Shown here in pieces: positions 60,429-64,000 of a stretch of 64,000 bases of DNA. Source of the stretch: Streptomyces sp. NRRL S-646 (GTDB lineage: Bacteria; Actinomycetota; Actinomycetes; Streptomycetales; Streptomycetaceae); NCBI RefSeq assembly GCF_000720765.1, contig NZ_JODC01000025.1, positions 1-64,000 on the forward strand. The letters run 5' to 3'. The notes under the pieces are model-generated. The model was not told the origin of the DNA and ran no database searches. It saw only the letters and a program-made list of their open reading frames with translations. Position 1 is the stretch's first letter, and each line of letters starts with the position of its first letter. The translations under genes were made by a program, and so were the position numbers.

Positions 60429-61081
60429 CAAATTTCCGTCTTGTCGTCTGCGTCTTCCGAATCCGGAGCGTCCGGATCGAACGACGGAACCCCTTCCAGC
60501 GTCTCGGCCTCGATCGCCTCCGCCTCCGGGAGGAAGGGCGCGAGCTCCGGGAGCTCGTCCAGACCACGCAGGCCCATCCGCTCCAGGAAGTAGTTCGTCG
60601 TCGTGTACAGGATCGCACCTGTTTCGGGTTCCGTGCCCGCCTCCTGGACCAGACCCCGCTGCAGCAGGGTGCGCATGACCCCGTCGCAGTTGACTCCTCG
60701 TACGGCCGAGACCCGGCTGCGGCTGACCGGCTGCCGGTAGGCGACGACAGCGAGGGTCTCCAGGGCGGCCTGGGTGAGCCGGGCCTGCTGGCCGTCCAGG
60801 ACGAAGCCCTCGACGGCCGCCGCGTACTCGGGCCGGGAGTAGAAACGCCAGCCGCCGGCGATCAGCCGCAGCTCGAATCCGCGGCCCTGCACCGCGTACT
60901 CGTCGGCCAGCTCCCGCAGTGCGTCCCCGACCTGCCGCTTGGGCCGCTGGAGGATCTTCGCGAGATGTTCCTCGGTCGCGGGCTCGTCCACGACCATGAG
61001 GACGGCCTCCAGGGCGGGCTTGAGGTCGAGGTCGGCGACGGTGCGCAGGCCTGCCGGGAGGCCGGTGGTGTCCTCGCTCAC
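60428..61081 (-). CDS. scpB: segregation and condensation protein ScpB
   Basis: 217 residues. Two winged-helix domains of the ScpB/kite family: ALEAVLMVVDEPATEEHLAKILQ, then LTQAALETLAVVAYRQPVSRSRVSAVRGVNCDGVMRTLLQRGLVQEAG, followed by an acidic tail (EAIEAETLEGVPSFDPDAPDSEDADDKTEI). Works with ScpA and Smc to condense chromosomes. GTG start in GTGA overlap with the scpA stop. The paired genes are the non-SMC subunits; smc itself is not nearby. Confidence 0.96.
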   Translation of the reverse strand: MSEDTTGLPAGLRTVADLDLKPALEAVLMVVDEPATEEHLAKILQRPKRQVGDALRELADEYAVQGRGFELRLIAGGWRFYSRPEYAAAVEGFVLDGQQARLTQAALETLAVVAYRQPVSRSRVSAVRGVNCDGVMRTLLQRGLVQEAGTEPETGAILYTTTNYFLERMGLRGLDELPELAPFLPEAEAIEAETLEGVPSFDPDAPDSEDADDKTEI

Positions 61082-62616
61082 GCCTTGTCCTCCTTGGGCG
61101 GCTCGGGCGGTCGGTCGAATTCGTCGGTCACCATCGGCCGGTCTTCGCCCTCGCCGCCGGTCCAACGCACGATCAGCTCGCCGAGCGCCGTCTCCTGGTC
61201 GAGCGCGACGGCCTTCTCCCGGTACAGCTCCAGCAGGGCGAGGAATCGCGCCACGACGGTGAGGGTGTCATCGGTGTCCTCGACCAGTGCCCGGAAGCTG
61301 GCCTCGCCGAGCTCCTTGAGCCGCGCGACCACGATCCCGGCCTGCTCCTGCACGCTGACCAGCGGTGCGTGGATGTGGTCCACGTACACCTGCGGCTTGC
61401 GCTTGGGCTGCATCGCCTTCACGGCGAGCTTCGCGAAGCCCTCCGCCCCGATGCTGATGACGACCTCGGGCAGCAGTTCGGCGTGATGGGGCTCGAGTCC
61501 GACGGTACGCGGATAACGCCGGGCCTCCTCGTCCAGCCGCCGGTTGAAGATGTCGGCGATCTGTTTGTAGGCGCGATACTGCAGCAGCCGCGCGAACAGC
61601 AGGTCCCGCGCCTCCAGGAGCGCGAGGTCGGCCTCGTCCTCGACCTCGGCGGAGGGCAGCAGCCGGGCGGCCTTGAGGTCGAGCAGGGTGGCCGCGACCA
61701 CGAGGAACTCGGTCGTCTGATCCAGGTCCCAGTCCGGCCCCATCGCCCGGATGTGCGCCATGAACTCGTCGGTCACCTTGGACAGCGCGACCTCGGTGAC
61801 GTCCAGCTTGTGCTTGGAGATCAGCTGAAGCAGCAGATCGAAGGGCCCCTCGAAGTTGGAGAGCCTGACTTTGAAGACACCGTCACCGGGGGCGTCCTCG
61901 GACACGGCTTCCGCTTCCGCTTCCGCTTCCGGGACGACGGTGCCTGCCTCGGCGAAGGACTCGGGGGCAACGGCCACGCCGTGCTGATCGGCAAAGGATT
62001 CCGGGACTGCAGCTTGCGACGCGGGGGCCGACTCCAGGGCCACGGCCTCCGGCTCGGGGACCCATTCCCGGCCCGCAGCATCCGGCACGGGAACCGATTC
62101 CGAGGCCAGGGTCTCCGGCTCCGGGATCAGTTCTCGGGCCACGGCCTCCAGCACGGGCTCGGAGACCAACGCCCGGCCCGCAGTCTTCGGTTCAGAAACC
62201 GACTCCGGCGTCACGGCCTCCCGCACGGGCTCACGCGGCGGCTCCGCGGCCACGGCTTCCCGGTCAGGACTCGACTCCAGTGGCACGGCACCCGGCTCAG
62301 GCTCACGATCCGGCCCCGAAGCCTGGAGCTCCCGTGTGGTAACCGGCTCCGGTCCCACGGCACCCGGCTCAGGGGCACGGGCCTGCTCCGGGGACACTGC
62401 CTGCGGCTCGGGTTCACGGGTCGGTGCCGGGCCCGCAGCCTCACGCCCGGCGGCCTGCTCAGGGGCTGCCTCCGCCGCCGAAAGCTCCGCGGCGGGCGAC
62501 TCCTCCGTGGGCGGTGTTGGCCGCTCGCCCCGCGGAGCGCCCGCGCCCGGGCCCCTCCCCAGCGCGCGACGACGGCCGGCGGGGGCGCCGGGGGTGGGAG
62601 CGTCGTTCGAGGTCAT
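61078..62616 (-). CDS. scpA: condensin subunit ScpA with long N-terminal extension
   Basis: 512 residues. The kleisin core begins around residue 245 (GVFKVRLSNFEGPFDLLLQLISKHKLDVTEVALSKVTDEFM) and ends with the C-terminal winged helix (LVVAATLLDLKAARLLP then RVRWTGGEGEDRP-like tail). It bridges Smc heads with ScpB. The first 245 residues are a low-complexity Glu/Pro/Ala/Val-rich region with repeating EPE-x-V-A-type units and no known domain; most ScpA proteins lack it. Start ATG; 18 bases after the upstream gene. Confidence 0.95.
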   Translation of the reverse strand: MTSNDAPTPGAPAGRRRALGRGPGAGAPRGERPTPPTEESPAAELSAAEAAPEQAAGREAAGPAPTREPEPQAVSPEQARAPEPGAVGPEPVTTRELQASGPDREPEPGAVPLESSPDREAVAAEPPREPVREAVTPESVSEPKTAGRALVSEPVLEAVARELIPEPETLASESVPVPDAAGREWVPEPEAVALESAPASQAAVPESFADQHGVAVAPESFAEAGTVVPEAEAEAEAVSEDAPGDGVFKVRLSNFEGPFDLLLQLISKHKLDVTEVALSKVTDEFMAHIRAMGPDWDLDQTTEFLVVAATLLDLKAARLLPSAEVEDEADLALLEARDLLFARLLQYRAYKQIADIFNRRLDEEARRYPRTVGLEPHHAELLPEVVISIGAEGFAKLAVKAMQPKRKPQVYVDHIHAPLVSVQEQAGIVVARLKELGEASFRALVEDTDDTLTVVARFLALLELYREKAVALDQETALGELIVRWTGGEGEDRPMVTDEFDRPPEPPKEDKA

Positions 62617-62634
62617 GGCCCCCGCAGGCTACCG

Positions 62635-63204
62635 CTACCGCCCGCGCAGCCGGCGTACGAGGATGCTCGCGTCCCCGCGGGACTCCAGGTCGGCCAGCAC
62701 CACGGCGACCGCCTCGCGGACGATCCGCCCGCGGTCGACCGCAAGGCCGTGCTCACCGCGGAGCACCAGGCGTGCGTGCTCCAGGTCCATGAGCTCCTCG
62801 GCGGACACGTACACGGTGATCTTCTCGTCGTGCCGCTCGCGCCCGCTGGGCCGGCGCGAGGGCGAGGACCGGCCGCGCTTGCGGGGCTGGGCGCCGGTGG
62901 CGGCAGAACCTTCCTGCGCCCCCTGACGTCGCCCGGAGCGCTCCTGGCCCGCGGCACGGCTGCGGGACTCACCGGCGTCGGCCGGCTCCGGCTCCGCGGC
63001 CACGTGCTCCGGGCCCTCGCCGTCGCCGCCCTGCGCGGGCACCGACTGCGGTGCGTCCTCGGGCGACACGGCCGCGGCCGGGTCGCTCTCCCCCGCGGGC
63101 GCGGGCACACGGGCTTCGCCGTTGGCCCCCCGCCGCGGAGTGGACGGCTGGAGCGCCGTTCCCCCTGTCGTACGGAAGAGTTCGTCGGCCCCCGGCAGAC
63201 TCAC
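62635..63204 (-). CDS. ribbon-helix-helix-like protein between parA and scpA
   Basis: 189 residues from the GTG that overlaps the parA stop (GTGA); a GTG four codons earlier is also possible. The first about 120 residues are disordered, rich in Pro, Ala, Glu and Arg. The C-terminus, EKITVYVSAEELMDLEHARLVLRGEHGLAVDRGRIVREAVAVVLADL, is a ribbon-helix-helix-like DNA-binding fold. Its constant place between ParA and ScpA suggests a segregation role, perhaps as a ParB-like or kleisin-linked factor, but this is inference from position only. Confidence 0.78.
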   Translation of the reverse strand: MSLPGADELFRTTGGTALQPSTPRRGANGEARVPAPAGESDPAAAVSPEDAPQSVPAQGGDGEGPEHVAAEPEPADAGESRSRAAGQERSGRRQGAQEGSAATGAQPRKRGRSSPSRRPSGRERHDEKITVYVSAEELMDLEHARLVLRGEHGLAVDRGRIVREAVAVVLADLESRGDASILVRRLRGR

Positions 63205-64000
63205 TCGGCGTGACACCGGGCGAGCACCTCCCTGGCGAGCTGACGGTAGGCGGCGGCGCCGACGGAGTTGGAGGCGTACGTGGTGATCGGCTCACCGGCG
63301 ACCGTGGTCTCCGGGAAGCGGACCGTGCGTCCGATGACCGTGTGGTAGACGTGATCGTCGAACGCCTCGACCACACGGGCCAGGACCTCGCGGCTGTGGA
63401 CCGTGCGCGAGTCGTACATCGTGGCCAGGATCCCGTCGAGCTCCAGCTCCGGGTTGAGCCGCTCCTGGACCTTCTCGATCGTCTCCGTCAGCAGCGCGAC
63501 ACCGCGCAGTGCGAAGAACTCGCATTCCAGGGGCACGATCACCTTGTGGGCGGCCGTCAGCGCGTTCACGGTCAGAAGACCCAGCGAGGGCTGACAGTCG
63601 ATCACGATGTAGTCGTAGTCGGCCATGAGGGGCTTGAGGGCGCGCTGGAGCGTGGACTCGCGCGCGACCTCCGAGACCAACTGCACCTCGGCGGCGGACA
63701 GGTCGATGTTGCTGGGCAGCAGGTCCATGTTCGGGACCGCCGTCTTCAGGAGCACCTCGTCGGCCGCCATCCCCCGCTCCATGAGCAGGTTGTAGACGGT
63801 GAGGTCGAGCTCCATCGGATTGACGCCGAGGCCCACCGACAGCGCGCCCTGCGGGTCGAAGTCCACGAGCAGCACGCGGCGTCCGTACTCCGCGAGCGCG
63901 GCACCCAGGTTGATGGTCGACGTCGTCTTGCCGACGCCGCCCTTCTGGTTGCACATCGCGATGATCTTCGCGGGCCCGTGGTCGGTCAGCGGGCCCGGGA
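63201..64000 (-). CDS. parA: ParA-family ATPase, 5' end outside the window
   Basis: Partial: 266 residues are visible and the open frame continues to the right edge. Deviant Walker A KGGVGKTTSTINLGAALA, then VLLVDFDPQGALSVGLGV (Walker A' Asp) and DYIVIDCQPSLGLLTVNAL are intact. ParA/Soj-type proteins drive chromosome segregation or position cargo. The gene is followed by the ribbon-helix-helix gene and scpA, not parB, so it is the second ParA of Streptomyces near condensin genes, not the one beside the origin (from recall). Confidence 0.93.
   Translation of the reverse strand, partial: PGPLTDHGPAKIIAMCNQKGGVGKTTSTINLGAALAEYGRRVLLVDFDPQGALSVGLGVNPMELDLTVYNLLMERGMAADEVLLKTAVPNMDLLPSNIDLSAAEVQLVSEVARESTLQRALKPLMADYDYIVIDCQPSLGLLTVNALTAAHKVIVPLECEFFALRGVALLTETIEKVQERLNPELELDGILATMYDSRTVHSREVLARVVEAFDDHVYHTVIGRTVRFPETTVAGEPITTYASNSVGAAAYRQLAREVLARCHAE

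Noticed and set aside
62635..64000. parS sites and a parAB origin region
   Set aside because: No GTTTCACGTGAAAC-like site or parB was seen; the ParA belongs to the condensin operon.

Overview
The window is high-GC actinobacterial DNA and almost certainly a Streptomyces chromosome. It has dense operons joined by 4-bp ATGA/GTGA stop-start overlaps, many GTG starts, streptogrisin-type proteases, a conservon (cvnA-D), an SflA/SepF-like protein, a LAXTG cell-wall anchor and a short His-Asp/Cys leader peptide. From memory, the gene order resembles the S. coelicolor region around dnaE2 (SCO1739), sflA (SCO1749), scpB/scpA (SCO1769/1770) and the parA-like gene after them. This is recall, not an alignment.

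Layout. 0-1.75 kb: decayed mobile-element or prophage DNA (P-loop NTPase fragment, frameshifted HNH nuclease, small membrane protein, an unplaced protein carrying 12-bp repeats). 1.9-4.9 kb: sortase-anchored LPMO, secreted lipase, MarR/cupin pair with a double-palindrome operator. 4.9-9.4 kb: SOS mutagenesis pair, dnaE2 plus a catalytically degenerate Y-family protein, with a perfect LexA box. 9.5-14 kb: membrane protein, two streptogrisin-like proteases and an SPFH protein. 14.3-21.5 kb: two flavin monooxygenases, a flavoprotein and an amino-acid-type ABC transporter, with a Cys-ending leader peptide before the binding-protein gene; this looks like organosulfur scavenging. 21.6-25.3 kb: conservon. 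25.5-33.5 kb: DUF5685 protein with a Cys/Asp tail, sflA, acyl-CoA dehydrogenase, MFS pump, PIG-V-type mannosyltransferase, PAP2 phosphatase, I78 inhibitor. 34-36.6 kb: orphan cytochrome oxidase subunit I and a WYL regulator. 36.6-43.5 kb: branched-chain-amino-acid-type ABC system with both permeases and one ATPase fused in one ORF, and an unusual second ATPase. 43.4-46.5 kb: two Rpf-like muralytic proteins and unknowns. 46.5-51 kb: housekeeping operon aroH-tyrA-cmk-plsC-der. 51.3-52.9 kb: secreted protein, DUF6529 membrane protein and Tat-Rieske protein. 53-56.2 kb: NrtR-like Nudix regulator, ADP-ribosylglycohydrolase and two RlaP-like nucleotidyltransferases. 56.2-59.2 kb: MFS pump, mycothiol-dependent-type protein and ECF sigma factor. 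59.3-64 kb: parA, ribbon-helix-helix protein, scpA, scpB and rluB, a chromosome segregation/condensin operon.

The best candidates for undescribed biology are the NrtR/ADP-ribosylglycohydrolase/RlaP locus, the leader-peptide-controlled monooxygenase/ABC cluster, the DUF6529-Rieske operon, and the left-edge repeats beside mobile-element remnants. No tRNA, rRNA, CRISPR array or complete insertion sequence was recognised.
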